From: Apostichopus parvimensis
Taxonomy: Eukaryota; Echinodermata; Holothuroidea; Aspidochirotida; Stichopodidae
Direction of reading: 5' to 3'
DNA: 27,954 nt
Assembly: GCA_000934455.1 (NCBI GenBank)
Contig: KN886495.1
Span: 20,403-48,356 of the forward strand
Positions 10,122-20,486 of the stretch are shown piece after piece; within the stretch, counting starts at the first letter, position 1, and every line of letters starts with the position of its first letter. The notes beneath the pieces are model-generated. The model was given only the letters and a program-made list of their open reading frames with translations, was not told the origin of the DNA and searched no databases. Both the position numbers and the translations under genes were made by a program.

Positions 10122-10269
10122 GTATGCAGACCTCTTGTGGGTCACAAGGCATTACATCTCTAGGACGAATGTTAGGACAAAATTCATCACCGACTGCTGA
10201 TAGGGTCATGACATTGATACATTGAACACTTCTCGAAACAAGTCCTCCTTCTCCACATGAAACTGAGCA
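10122..10269 (-). CDS. Exon 20: TSP1 module 11 (residues 1191-1240)
   Basis: Acceptor gtttag precedes TGC and donor is CATAC|GTGAGT; 148 nt, phase 0 to 1. It starts CSVSCGEGGLVSR, one residue longer than its sisters before the arginine. It has six cysteines and ends QEVCI, with the split codon giving proline. Confidence 0.88.
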
Positions 10270-12066
10270 CTAAACAACGAAAAAGAGAAGGGAAATATTA
10301 AGACTTAATACATAACCAATGGTGGAGGGAAAGTAGAGGGTCAACTCCACTTGAAAATTAGAGGGTACAAACACACAAGGGTTGAGGGATGAGGGTGTGA
10401 GCCGATGGGATAAGATAAGTTCCCTCCCTCATAATACCCAACCTCATACCACATCTTGTCAATATGCAAGTAAAGACAACCACCGCCACTTTCAAACTAT
10501 TTCAAGCAAATTGTAGAGCGCAGATGAAATGAAGAAAAAAGAAAAGAAAAAATAACCTTGTGAGAACTTCTTCCGGCAAACAATGACAACGGATTAGAGC
10601 ATCAGCCAAATGAAAGAAAATGATCTCAAGAACAAAATATTCAGAAATCCACTCATGATCGATTTCACTGACAATTTTGTAGGAGAGTTAAAGGCAAAGA
10701 TAACAAATGGCCGATCAAATAGCTTTAAATCCCTTATCTTTGTCTCCCTGTCTTAAATATTTATGCCTGAGCAGCCAATCGTGTATGAAATGATGACTCG
10801 GGTCAGAATTTTAGTCTTTGATATGACCTCGTCCAAGAAAAAAAGAAATATTTTGAGTTTCTAGTGATGTATCAAGAGCATTTCCGGTTTAAGGATATTC
10901 AGCTGAACAATATGCTTAAAAATCTCTCAAATACTCCTTGAAAAGGGTTAAAATTCTGACAAACTTGACTCCTTCAGTTTCAAGGCCTAAATTGTCAATG
11001 TTAATCCATAATTTCCCAAAAAAAATCCCCCCAAAAAAGGTTCCTTCAAAACTTCATGTAAACAGCAGAGCATCTGCAGATGAGATTCAGCACAGTCTGA
11101 ACTTGACAGTTAATGCGTTGTAAACCCTGTTCGATTTTGTTGCAATAAAATCTGTTTTGCATTGTTTCCTTAAAGGCATTGAAGATTCGCCCCAAACCGC
11201 ATGCGGCCTGTAAATCTGTAAACGTTAACTTTCCGTTGCTTGCAAGTGACGTTTTGTTCGTGTCGCTACAAAATGCAGACAGTAATGAATCGTGATACCT
11301 TGTTATCTTTAGCTGGACCTGAGATGTCATCGCTGTATCGTTTTTCATTGTGCTGTGGGTATTGACCGCAGCTGTATGTACTGACTGTACACTAGTGTCT
11401 AATTACTGATGGTAGCAAGCTGTGTGTGAGTATTTTCTGGGGTTGATGGTGGTGTCTAACACTTCTGTTACACCTCATTTGAAACTAGATCAGATTACCG
11501 GCATAAGACATTTCTTTTTGGGCGAATCTTCACATCCTTTAATGTGTCTGTTTTTCCTATGGAATTTTGTGCTGCATTTGACACCTTACTCTCAACACTT
11601 TTAGATGTGGTGGTGTAAGAAACCTGGACTGAGAGCAGCTATTTTTTTTCTTTTTTTTTTCTCTTTTTTTTAACGGTCTACGACATATCTATATTGATTT
11701 TCTTCCTATAATGTCATTTTTTTAGCTGGATTCTGGACATCCAACATTAGCCTCATATCTATATACTGTACTTCTATCGGCACAAAATCACTTTTTTTAT
11801 TTTTTCAGCTTTTTGTGTAGTTAAAGCACAACATTTTACCAGAATATTCCATTTAATGCTCTCAACTTTGGAAGCAGACATATCTTGTTAGTCGTTCTCA
11901 GTCATAAAGCCCCCTCCCCCATTCACTATTACCCACCCCCCAACCAAAACAAATCAGAATAATGTAGGACCTTTTTTATTATATCCAGCACCACTTCAAT
12001 GAAAAAAAAAAGAGTTCTAATCATGAACAGTAGTAAATGCCAGACTATCATGCTGAGAAACCTTAC
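10270..12066 (-). other. Longest intron (exons 19-20), no feature seen
   Basis: The 1797 bases are AT-rich with poly-T tracts near 11640-11670. I looked for a CUB or TSP1 exon and found none, and the phase between exons 19 and 20 already agrees. No second SINE copy is visible here. Confidence 0.7.
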
Positions 12067-12258
12067 CTCACTGAAGGGTCCAACGTCATAGGCAAAGTCC
12101 GGGCATTCCAGAGCATTGACCAGAACCTGATAACCGCCCCCTGTCCGAGAGTCATCGGACGTGAAGGAAAAGTATAACATGTTGCTACGGGAGATCAGCA
12201 CATTGGTCAGATTTTCGCAAAACTGGTATTCGGCGTTCGGAAAGTTAAGATCGACGAG
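12067..12258 (-). CDS. Exon 19: CUB5 second half and linker (residues 1127-1190)
   Basis: Acceptor tgcccag precedes CTCGTC and donor is GAG|GTAAGG; 192 nt, phase 0 to 0. It has YQFCENLTN, SFTSDDSRTGGGYQ, then LECPDFAYDVGPFSE, with the added cysteine and the TSP11 linker. Confidence 0.9.
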
Positions 12259-12807
12259 CTGGGCAGAATAAATTGATAAATTGGAGAAAATGAGCAAAAC
12301 TTAAAGGGCAATGGGGAGGGGGGTGGGGGGTTATAAGAAAAGATGGTATTACATCATAGAAAATGAGCTCATACGTAAGGTCATAGAAATAGAATTCAGT
12401 AACAGATATGTTTAACCTGAAACTCATTTGACCAACCCTTTCTCAGATATACTCTGTTTTTTCTTCTTTCCTCTCTTGCTTCCAGTTCTAGAAGATAAAC
12501 TACAAGTTAACGAACACAACCCTATATGGTCAAAGAGGGTATCTGTGGCAGCAGTCAAATCTGCTCCAACAAGGCTGAATCAATATTACACATAAATGTT
12601 ACACAATATATATTACATTACATCATTATTACATTATTTCTGAACATGCTGCAGTGTAAACCTCCTACGATACCAAAGAGCACAAAATGTTACATCATAC
12701 GCAGCCCCCCCCACCCCCACCACCCCAAGGCAATCATCTCTCTTCCACTACCCTTGGGCATGAACAAGCTGTGCTGCTGAATAAGATGAATTGCTGTTAA
12801 ATCTTAC
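12259..12807 (-). other. Intron between exons 18 and 19, no feature seen
   Basis: This 549-base intron has C-rich, CCCCACC-like low complexity near 12700-12730 and nothing else that I can support. Confidence 0.7.
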
Positions 12808-12995
12808 CCTGACAAAGTCGTTACACTGTCCGAGATCGTTCCTCCGTTCGATGTCAAACTCTACCAGTGACAGAGAGATACACTCGGAGACTGGTACGGT
12901 GATGTAGTATTCACAGAAAGTGTTGTTAGGGTACTGGCCATTGCCAGCATCGGGGCTCTCTATGATGCCGGACTCGGTCAGGTTACGGCTGCAAG
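12808..12995 (-). CDS. Exon 18: CUB5 first half (residues 1064-1126)
   Basis: Acceptor gtttag precedes CTTGCAG and donor is AGG|GTAAGA; 188 nt, phase 1 to 0. It reads TCSRNLTESGIIESP, YPNNTFCEYYI, the added cysteine in VSECISLSL, and VEFDIERRNDLGQCNDFVR. There is no ATG in frame, so it was found from the CUB pattern and the phase. Confidence 0.88.
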
Positions 12996-13167
12996 CTAAA
13001 CCATTTTAAAAAGAACAACAAACGATTGATAAACTTCCACTAGGGAGCAGTTTTCTTCTCACAATAAGAAAAATGAAAGAAAAAGCATCAACCATACCAA
13101 AAACAAAAAAAACAATCTTTTCTTTAAATATTCATCAAAAAAATAAAAATAAAAAATGTGTACTTAC

Positions 13168-13309
13168 TTGGGCAAGCTTCCAGGCCACATGGTTCTTCAG
13201 TGGGATATGGTGAATTTCCACACAGAACCTCACTGACTGGAGTACCTGTTGCTAGGTTCATGCATACCACACTTCTAGACCTGACCCCTCCACCACAAAT
13301 TTCAGAACA
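13168..13309 (-). CDS. Exon 17: TSP1 module 10 (residues 1017-1064)
   Basis: Acceptor cttctag precedes TGT and donor is CCAA|GTAAGT; 142 nt, phase 0 to 1. It starts CSEICGGGVRSR. The Ser/Thr of the O-fucose site is isoleucine here, so this module should not be fucosylated. Six cysteines are present. Confidence 0.88.
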
Positions 13310-13851
13310 CTAGAAGAAATTATAAAAGTGTAAAAAAAGGGGTAAAATAAAAAAGAAGAACAACAACAAGACAATCATTCCATTAAGATTATTAAATTCT
13401 TTTGCTGAAATCTAAATGATGAGGCTGTTTGAGAACCAGAAACTAAAAGAATTTCAAATTTTTCGTCCATTTTCAAGTATCGTTTGAAAAGCTGCAACTT
13501 TGTCCAACCTTTGCAAGTCATGTACAGTCCCCCACCGGGATGTGCAAACTTGGACACCTTTGGAATTCAGGAGATAATTCCTGGCGGAACACTTTGCACA
13601 TTTATACCGCAGAGGTTCTTACTACGAACCCACAAGAATGCAAAGGAGCGCTGAATAGAAGCATACAATGATAAACAAAACGAGCAAAAAAATGCATTTC
13701 AAGTCAGCAAACAATAGTTCTGAAGATAACTGCAGTTTGAGCAATGGGAAACCTCCTGGGATATGTAACTGGAAGAGAAATATTTGAATTGTAATGGCCT
13801 GCCTGGTAACACTTCATGTGGGTAATCCTTTTAAGATGATGCATCACTTAC
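13310..13851 (-). other. Intron between exons 16 and 17, no feature seen
   Basis: There are 542 bases of AT-rich sequence without repeat or coding pattern. Confidence 0.7.
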
Positions 13852-14049
13852 CCTGCCAAATGGTTCCGGGATGAAGGCAAACACTGGACAGTTGTTAAAA
13901 TTTGGATAGAAGGAGAATCCATTTTTGACAACGGACTGGTCCGAATGGAAGTTGATGACTACGTTGTTGCTAATGGATACGAAAGGTGGGTAAGGTCGTG
14001 GATCCCCACAGAGCTTTAGGCTGACCAACGGGTTTGATAGATCGGTGAA
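13852..14049 (-). CDS. Exon 16: CUB4 second half and linker (residues 951-1016)
   Basis: Acceptor tcccag precedes TTCACC and donor is AGG|GTAAGT; 198 nt, phase 0 to 0. It has LKLCGDP, INFHSDQSVVKNGF, then NNCPVFAFIPEPFGR, which holds the added cysteine and the TSP10 linker. Confidence 0.88.
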
Positions 14050-14830
14050 CTGGGAAGGAGGAAAGATGGGAGGAAAAGCTGAAACATTAGTCTTGGAGAA
14101 TACCGAGGATCCAGAGGTACGTAGAGAGGGAATGTACCCGGCTATGAGGAAGCAAACCTTTCATCTTCTTATTAAAGATACAAGATGGTGACATTCATAT
14201 AATCATGTACACATCTATGGTATTGCAACTCTTCATTATGAATCGAAAAACTGTTATAAACCAACAACAACAACAACAAAAAACATTGAAATATATGTTG
14301 GATTATTCAATGCATCTGTTGAAACCATGATGGCTTAACTTTTGATACAACAGCATTTACTTTACTTCCTCAAGGCTGTGATATATATTATGCCACAAAA
14401 TATGTAAAAATGGTGTGTCACTTGATTTCCTTGCAAAATTATTCATTAAAATCCAATTGAGTATTTTGGGAAACGTGTGACCAATTTTTCTTTCTTTTAT
14501 TGTTTTGAAATATTTACTCCACTGATGAGAACCTCTGTCTTCCATTGTGCTGCTGGGTACGTAAATCCGGGCAAATATTTGCCCGTCCATACATTTAATG
14601 TGGGAAATATATCCCCAGCTACAGTTACCTTATCAAAGAAATAAAAAATTAAAGTAGTATTCAACAATGGCAAGTATTTACAATTTGGAAAAAAAATATT
14701 GTAAAATTTTTGAGAAAATTTGAAAAGAGAGCAAAAAACCATGGGTGAATGCAAAAGGAAGGTTTTTTTAGCCAAAAGTGAAAAAAAAGTATAAAAAAAT
14801 GTAAAAAACTCAAATCTAACAAGTACTCAC
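14050..14830 (-). other. Intron between exons 15 and 16, no exon seen
   Basis: This 781-base intron contains a minus-strand open run near 14500-14630, but it has no cysteines or CUB motifs. Exons 15 and 16 already join in phase without it. Confidence 0.7.
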
Positions 14831-15021
14831 CTCGGCGTAGTCGTTATCGCACAGTCCTGGCTCACTGCCAGGTTCCAGATCGAATGAGACGATGACGATG
14901 GTAACGCATTGGGTAGGGTGGGAGATGGTGATGCGACAGTCTTGGTTGTTGCCATAGGGACCACCGCCAGGAGGGAACGTCACAACCTCTGACTGAAGTT
15001 CTGTTATTTCAAAGTCACAGC
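14831..15021 (-). CDS. Exon 15: CUB4 first half (residues 887-950)
   Basis: Acceptor catccag precedes GCTGTGA and donor is GAG|GTGAGT; 191 nt, phase 1 to 0. It reads SCDFEITE, a glycine-rich GGGPYGNNQDC, the added cysteine in PTQCVTIV, then SFDLEPGSEPGLCDNDYAE. Confidence 0.9.
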
Positions 15022-15330
15022 CTGGATGAAATACAACAAGATGATAGTCATATATAAGTGACACTTACCTCAATCGCCTGGACACAGTTTACAAGAATCG
15101 GTCAAAAGGAAGTTGTTTTCCATTTAGACCTTTGTAAAATGCAATGTTTCATTTAGCAATTTACATGAAAATCCATATTTTTTTATTTTTTTTTTTTTAT
15201 CGCCTCGTCTATTTTTCGGATGGATCAGAATGCTCATTGTCATTTCATTTTTTCTATTTTCTATTTTTAACCTTTCATTTTAGTAATCCGCAGCAAAAAA
15301 ACAAACTGTGTGCAGAATTATCATACTCAC

Positions 15331-15472
15331 TTGGGCATTCACCAAGGTTACAGTATCTCTCCGTCGATATTTCAGAGTCGTCGCAATTCTCATCGGACAC
15401 GGCCTCATTGCTCAGGACGTTAACACAGGTAACGTTTCTTTCTTGGATACCGTCTCCACAAGTAGCCGAACA
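15331..15472 (-). CDS. Exon 14: TSP1 module 9 (residues 840-887)
   Basis: Acceptor tttacag precedes TGT and donor is CCAA|GTGAGT; 142 nt, phase 0 to 1. It starts CSATCGDGIQER, has six cysteines and ends GECP. It opens the regular three-exon cassette array. Confidence 0.9.
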
Positions 15473-15769
15473 CTGTAAATAAATCAGAGTGACGATAGAA
15501 TTGGATGGCGTTCACACGGATGTTTTCTCCACAAAAAATTAGTTTTGCTGGCAGACTGTTTCTTCTGCAAATTTCATAACATCAGTAAAATGATCCTCAC
15601 AAATCAATGCCATGGGTGCAATGTAATAGTTCCAATATAACCAAGTTGAATCATTAAGACAGGTTGAAAATTGGTAAAGACATTTGCAATCGCTTTCCTG
15701 TACCGGATAATCTTCCAAATGGTAAGAGGGAGTTTTTACAGTCAGTGGATACACGCAAGGCCCTTCCAG

Positions 15770-16080
15770 CATCACCCATCTATCCACCCATCCATTAACC
15801 CAGGCTATGTGTATCCCTCCATCCTTCCTCATCCATTCTAACATCCATTTACCTATCATAATTATCCCCTCATCCATCCAGTAAATTACACATGCCAAAC
15901 AATCAATTCATTCCTCCCTCAATGCATTCATTCATGCTTCATACATCCCGCCATCATTCTACATCCATTCTTCCATCTACTGGCCAACCTCATCTATCCA
16001 CTCATCCACCCAGCGTATTACACATGTCAAACTATCTATTCATTCCTCCCTCAGTGCATACATTCAGCCCACATCCATTT
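15770..16080. repeat. CATC-rich low complexity with a 132-bp duplication
   Basis: Degenerate CATC/CCAT sequence contains a segment from 15871 that returns from 16003, both with TCATTCATTCCTCCCTCA-like cores, giving a period of 132 bp. A more diverged third copy may precede it at about 15785. Confidence 0.85.
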
Positions 16081-16088
16081 AGTGCCTT

Positions 16089-16200
16089 TCAATCATAAGG
16101 TGCCTTTCCGGTGCCTTTCAATGGTGCCTTTCAATGGTGCCTTTCAATGGTGCCTTTCAATGCCTTTCCGGTGCCTTTCACCCATCCGGTGCCTTTCAAT
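16089..16200. repeat. 13-bp tandem repeat (GGTGCCTTTCAAT)
   Basis: About eight complete or partial copies of GGTGCCTTTCAAT or GGTGCCTTTCC stand directly before the SINE body. The unit resembles the SINE's own CCGGTGCCCTCCAATCAT segment between boxes A and B (8802-8819). Confidence 0.9.
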
Positions 16201-16385
16201 CATAAGGTCCCCGGTTTGAGTTACTCCCAGATTAATGTATGTCATCCAGTTACAAAGTTGTTGACAATTAACAATTCATAATGATGGACGTTAAATATGA
16301 ATGTAAGAGACTGACTTCGGTCAGCTTGCGGCTTCTTTGCGAGTTCCTGCTTGCAGGAAGATCTTAAATACATACATACATACAT
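16196..16385 (+). mobile_element. tRNA-derived SINE, copy 2, box A lost
   Basis: From GTCCCCGGTTTGAG onward it matches copy 1 closely, including box B (16213-16223), hairpins at 16311-16324 and 16345-16358 and an ACAT tail. About 18 bases of the body (near 16331) are deleted relative to copy 1. The place of box A is taken by the 13-bp repeat array. It sits in the intron between exons 13 and 14. Confidence 0.82.
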
Positions 16386-16471
16386 TTAGTTACTCGTGGT
16401 ATCATTCAATACCAATACCATGGGTGAATAAACACGACACTGTTAAAACTGAGAGAGGAAAATGGGCTTAC

Positions 16472-16666
16472 GGGACTCCACTCTGATGCCACATTGATGG
16501 CAGAGGGACATTCGACAAAGAGTGGCACAGCAACGTATCCGCCACCGGTCACATTCCCATCGCTGACCAAGGTCAGTCTGACCGAGCCGGAACCAGACTG
16601 GAATGGATGCGGTATGGTATCACCACAGACCCTCCTGTTGAACTGGGAGTTTATCAAATCTTCAAC
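16472..16666 (-). CDS. Exon 13: CUB3 second half and linker (residues 775-839)
   Basis: Acceptor tatgtag precedes GTTGAAG and donor is CCC|GTAAGC; 195 nt, phase 0 to 0. It has RRVCGDT, SDGNVTGGGYV and then LFVECPS, with the added cysteine. It ends NVASEWSP, the first strand of TSP9. Confidence 0.9.
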
Positions 16667-16950
16667 CTACATAATGATAAAATGAAAACAATGAAGACAT
16701 TTTTTTCTCATCTCTTCTCATTCATCTGAAGGTGATCAACAAAACAAAAAAAAGGAAAAAATTTGTTGGCCAAAAATGTTTGAAAAAAATATCAAAGGAA
16801 TAGAAGAGATCAAAATATCTTAGCCAATCATATAACAGTTCCAATATATAGAAAACAACCAGAAAATTGGTAAATTAACCAAACGAAGTAAAAAAAAATA
16901 AAAAAAGAGTATGCACTCATGAAAATATGCGACCTATTGACCCAACTTAC

Positions 16951-17135
16951 TTGGACATAGTCTTGTTCGCAGTCCCTATTGCTGGCAATATCCAAGTATG
17001 TGAAAATGACATCAATACAGCCTGTGGTGCTGAGTATCCCCACCGAGCAGTCTTCGCTGTTGTTATAGGCGATGGGATAGCCGGGTGAGGTTATCACTTG
17101 GCCAGCATCTCGAACAATCGTTCCGCATTCCGTAG
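16951..17135 (-). CDS. Exon 12: CUB3 first half (residues 713-774)
   Basis: Acceptor tcaaaag precedes CTACGG and donor is CAA|GTAAGT; 185 nt, phase 1 to 0. It reads ECGTIVRDAGQVITSPGYP, AYNNSEDC and CEQDYVQ. It also has an added cysteine in TTGCIDVIF, the first CUB here to have it. Confidence 0.9.
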
Positions 17136-17515
17136 CTTTTGATGAGAAAAGTCAGAGAAGCACGATAATGGGCATAAAACGTCGGGATAACCATAGGGAC
17201 AAGATGGTCGACAATGAACGTCAAAAGTTTGATTAACGGCAGTGCCAGACATCTTCCATTGTGATGTTATTTAAAAAAAAATAAGTTTGACAACTTCACT
17301 TCATGAAAAAGAAGGAACAATTGTTGACATGATCTGGTTAAACCCCAATCACGTTTTCCACACTTTTTTACGTAGAATTAAATCATTTGATTAATGCAAA
17401 TAACTTCAGATTAAGGGAGATTGAGAACAAGGCATCAAAGTTACTTGACGATAAATTTTACAAGGCAAGAAACAAACAAAACAAAACTATAGAAAGAAAC
17501 ATGATAGAAACTTAC
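17136..17515 (-). other. Intron between CUB2 and CUB3 exons, no TSP exon seen
   Basis: In 380 bases I found no CSxTCG motif or remnant on the minus strand, so the TSP module is truly absent between CUB2 and CUB3. Confidence 0.75.
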
Positions 17516-17681
17516 CAACAGGAGTCACAAACTCAAAGAACAGCTGGAAGCCAGAGTCTTCAACTTCGGCATCAGATCGGAAAACAACTCGGACCTGGTT
17601 GCTCTGTGACAAAAATATTCCCTGTGGTTGATACTCTCCACAGAAAGATAGTGGCTCTGCCAAGGACAACACGTCTGAAAT
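17516..17681 (-). CDS. Exon 11: CUB2 second half, no TSP linker (residues 658-713)
   Basis: Acceptor tgcttag precedes ATTTCAG and donor is GTTG|GTAAGT; 166 nt, phase 0 to 1. It has LSFCGEY and VVFRSDAEVEDSGF. It ends FFEFVTPV with no cysteine and no TSP linker, and its phase-1 end joins directly to a CUB first-half exon. It is the shortest CUB second half in the gene. Confidence 0.85.
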
Positions 17682-18199
17682 CTAAGCAAAGAGGAAGAAC
17701 AGAGGTCGGTGAGTTCGCGAGAGACGGCAAACATTTGTGGAGATGGATTACTCATCAACTCACTACATTCTGAAGTGTGAAGAGTTGTGACTGATCAACC
17801 ACAGTCGTGTGTTTTAACTGCAAAACTCTTTAGCATCAGACACTGCTTAACTGTAACATGGCTTTTAACAATGCTTGTTACTTTGATCTAAATGGCACAA
17901 TGGGTTATTGACAGCTACGTCCTACACCAATAGATTCTAACAATAGTTACTGGCCCAGAGACTACACCTCGGTACATCTCCTCTATACATGAAACAAAAG
18001 TCCCGCAAGCTAGTGCCCAGAAACGTAGAAGACAAACAACTCGATGCACCATCGACCCAAGTCCCCTTATGCAAAGACTGTAACCGTATGATCACGACAA
18101 TGTTGCGTCACGTGAGTATCGAGGAGTCCCTTGGAGAGGAAATAGTTACTATACACTTCATCAGGTTAAAGGTTGGTGAGCAATCTACTGCGTTCAGTG

Positions 18200-18740
18200 T
18201 ACTATGAACTTATTATCTCATCGCTCCCATAGGGTGGATAAGATACTGTAGTTCCTTTGCCAGTTGGGCCATAAACAGCTGTATCAATTGCCATAGCAAC
18301 AGTTGCCATGGTAATGATTCATTTTCCAGAGTAGCTACTCTCGGGGGTCACCTATGGTGGGGTAACCCATGGTAATCGAAAGTCCATGACTGAGGGAGGG
18401 AGGGAGGGAGGGAGGGGTCAAAACGTGTTCATGTGAAAGTGGTTGCATGTGGGTGTCTTTGTGTGTCCAATTTTGTGTCAAAAACTCCTTCTAAATGGCT
18501 GGGCAATTTTCTTCAAACTTGGTGAGTGAGGTACCCCTCTTGTTAAATTATTTTTGTTAATTATCTTTTCATTGAATTGAAGCTCTTTTTTGGTAATGTT
18601 TTAACCTTTAAGGTCACTTTGCCTTGTTAACAGTATCTGTTTTCTAGTGGTCTTGGCATTATATTACTTTTCTACTCAACTGTTCTGTACTTAACTGTAC
18701 GATTGCATGAGAAATAAAGTTGAATTGTATTATTTCAGCC
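18200..18740 (+). mobile_element. Possible retroelement fragment with poly(A)-like end
   Basis: A GGGA run (18390-18416) is followed by unique-looking sequence ending in GAGAAATAAAGTTGAATTG, which looks like a retroposon or transcript 3' end. There is no second copy in the window and no clear boundaries. Confidence 0.28.
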
Positions 18741-18758
18741 GTCACAATAACATCTTAC

Positions 18759-18943
18759 CAACACAGCATCTTTCTCACAACGGGCAGAGTCTTCGAGATT
18801 GAAGAACTGCAGCGATATCCTTATCACATTTCCCTCTGGGGCTAGGATGAGATTACTGCACGTGACATTGGGTGGATAGTTGGCAATGAACCCGGGAGAG
18901 GTAATGATTCCTGGTTCTGTTCGTAGGACATCGACACCACAGA
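18759..18943 (-). CDS. Exon 10: CUB2 first half (residues 596-657)
   Basis: Acceptor tttacag precedes TCTGTGG and donor is TTG|GTAAGA; 185 nt, phase 1 to 0. It reads VCGVDV, IITSPGFIANYPPN, a second cysteine in VTCSN, then LQFFNLED and RCEKDAVL. It has no open run from an ATG and was found by domain pattern and splice phase. Confidence 0.87.
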
Positions 18944-19649
18944 CTGTAAAGAAAAATGGAAAATGAAAATATTTGTCAAACCTTTACGAGATACAAGAAG
19001 TGGAGAGTCTCTGACTCTATTGGAGCAAACTATTAACTACTTTTTAAAGGTATTTAAATACCTTTAAAAGCTGCCTTTTAAAAGGGATTTGAGTGAACTA
19101 TGCCAATACAAACAATTTCCTGCTGGTACCAAAGTTCAGTGAAGTCTTCCTTGCTCAGTTTATGATGTTAACTTTTAGGAACAATTTTCACATTCTGATG
19201 AATTCCATGACACAAGTCAGATATCCTGGTTAAAAGTCACCATAACATTTGTTCTATGTTTTTTGAAAATTTGTCAACCAATCTAGCATATCTATCATGC
19301 TTTTCTGTTACATTAGAGGCCACTCTTTACTGCATTAGCTTGTACCACTCTATGAATAAAATGAATAAATATATGAATAAAATGAATAATTTGAATAACA
19401 AATGAGACAGCCAGTAGTTACAATTAAGTTGTCAAGATTTTTACATTATCGGCTTCAAATATTTGTTCTAAGCAAAAGGAGTAATTTATCTTAATATAAA
19501 TGTTAAGGATCAAAATAGTTGATGTTTCTCTAGAGATTATGAGTGTTCTCCATGAGAAAGGTGAATGTAACAATTTTGCCACTTTCTCACTTATACGCAA
19601 ACTGTCAATGAAATTAATACAGACACAGCTATGAATTGAAGCTACTGAC
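18944..19649 (-). other. Intron between exons 9 and 10
   Basis: AT-rich; ATGAATAAA-like short repeats occur at about 19350-19400. Nothing else is supported in its 706 bases. Confidence 0.7.
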
Positions 19650-19797
19650 CATCTGGTCCAGGACAGATAGCCAATGTGCATGTCCTAGCGGTTGCCGGGC
19701 TATCCAAACCAGCACACTCGGCAATGTCTACCACTTGTCCATTTAACATACAGAAGACTTCTCGAATTTGTATGCCCTCACCACAAGTAGTGTCACA
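19650..19797 (-). CDS. Exon 9: TSP1 module 8 (residues 547-596)
   Basis: Acceptor ttacag precedes TGT and donor is GATG|GTCAGT; 148 nt, phase 0 to 1. It starts CDTTCGEGIQIR, has six cysteines and ends AICPGPD. This is the first exon with the standard TSP cassette phase (0 to 1). Confidence 0.88.
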
Positions 19798-20486
19798 CTG
19801 TAAAAATAAAACAAAGGTTAAAGCGAATACCAAAGAAAAAAAAACAAGGGGAAGCAGGAGAAGAGATGGATGGAAGGGGCAAAGGTCCCCCCCCCCCCTA
19901 CTTAAGAGAAATGCATGCCAAGGGGTTCAAACAGGTCAGCTTGACAATATCAAGTAAAAAGTTGTACTCTCTCATACGGTATAAAAGCATACTGGAAAAT
20001 TACAACTTACAAAAATTATTTGGGTAATTATTATGTCCCCACCGTAGCTTTAATGTTATTTTCACGTGAATGTCTGATCATGACTTTCATTGAAAGTAAT
20101 TTATTTCATAATATTGCCAAGTCCACAAAGATGAGCATAAAAATTGATTTCAGTGGAACTGAACTTTCTGAAGGTGTCATGTCCAGTTTGGTAAGAAGTA
20201 TTTCAATGATTATAGGATGACTTTTTGTGGAGGGCAGACTTTTAGTCTTTGATATGAGTATTAGACTTGATAGGCCAGTCGTTTTAGTTGATAAACCTCA
20301 CCTGATTTTAAGTTCATTTCTCCACAAAAAAAGAAAATGTTGGTAAAGAAGTTGTTTTCCAACAGTCTACCACATATCAACATTTATTTTATTTGTTAAG
20401 TCATCTTTTTACTGCAGAATCTTATCGATATTAAATCTCGATTGGTATTAAAACAACAAAGAGAAAGATGTAGTCGTGGTTCTGAC
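19798..20486 (-). other. Intron between exons 8 and 9, no feature seen
   Basis: There is a C run near 19888; the rest of the 689 bases shows no coding or repeat pattern. Confidence 0.7.

Noticed and set aside
11046..11348. 100-codon minus-strand open run in the longest intron
   Set aside because: It has no CUB or TSP1 signature and is not needed for phase, and its composition matches intron DNA.
14497..14640. Minus-strand open run between CUB4 halves, considered as an extra exon
   Set aside because: It has no cysteines and no CUB or TSP1 pattern, and exons 15 and 16 join in phase without it.
17387..17773. 128-codon plus-strand open run
   Set aside because: It is the antisense shadow of exon 11 plus flanking intron.
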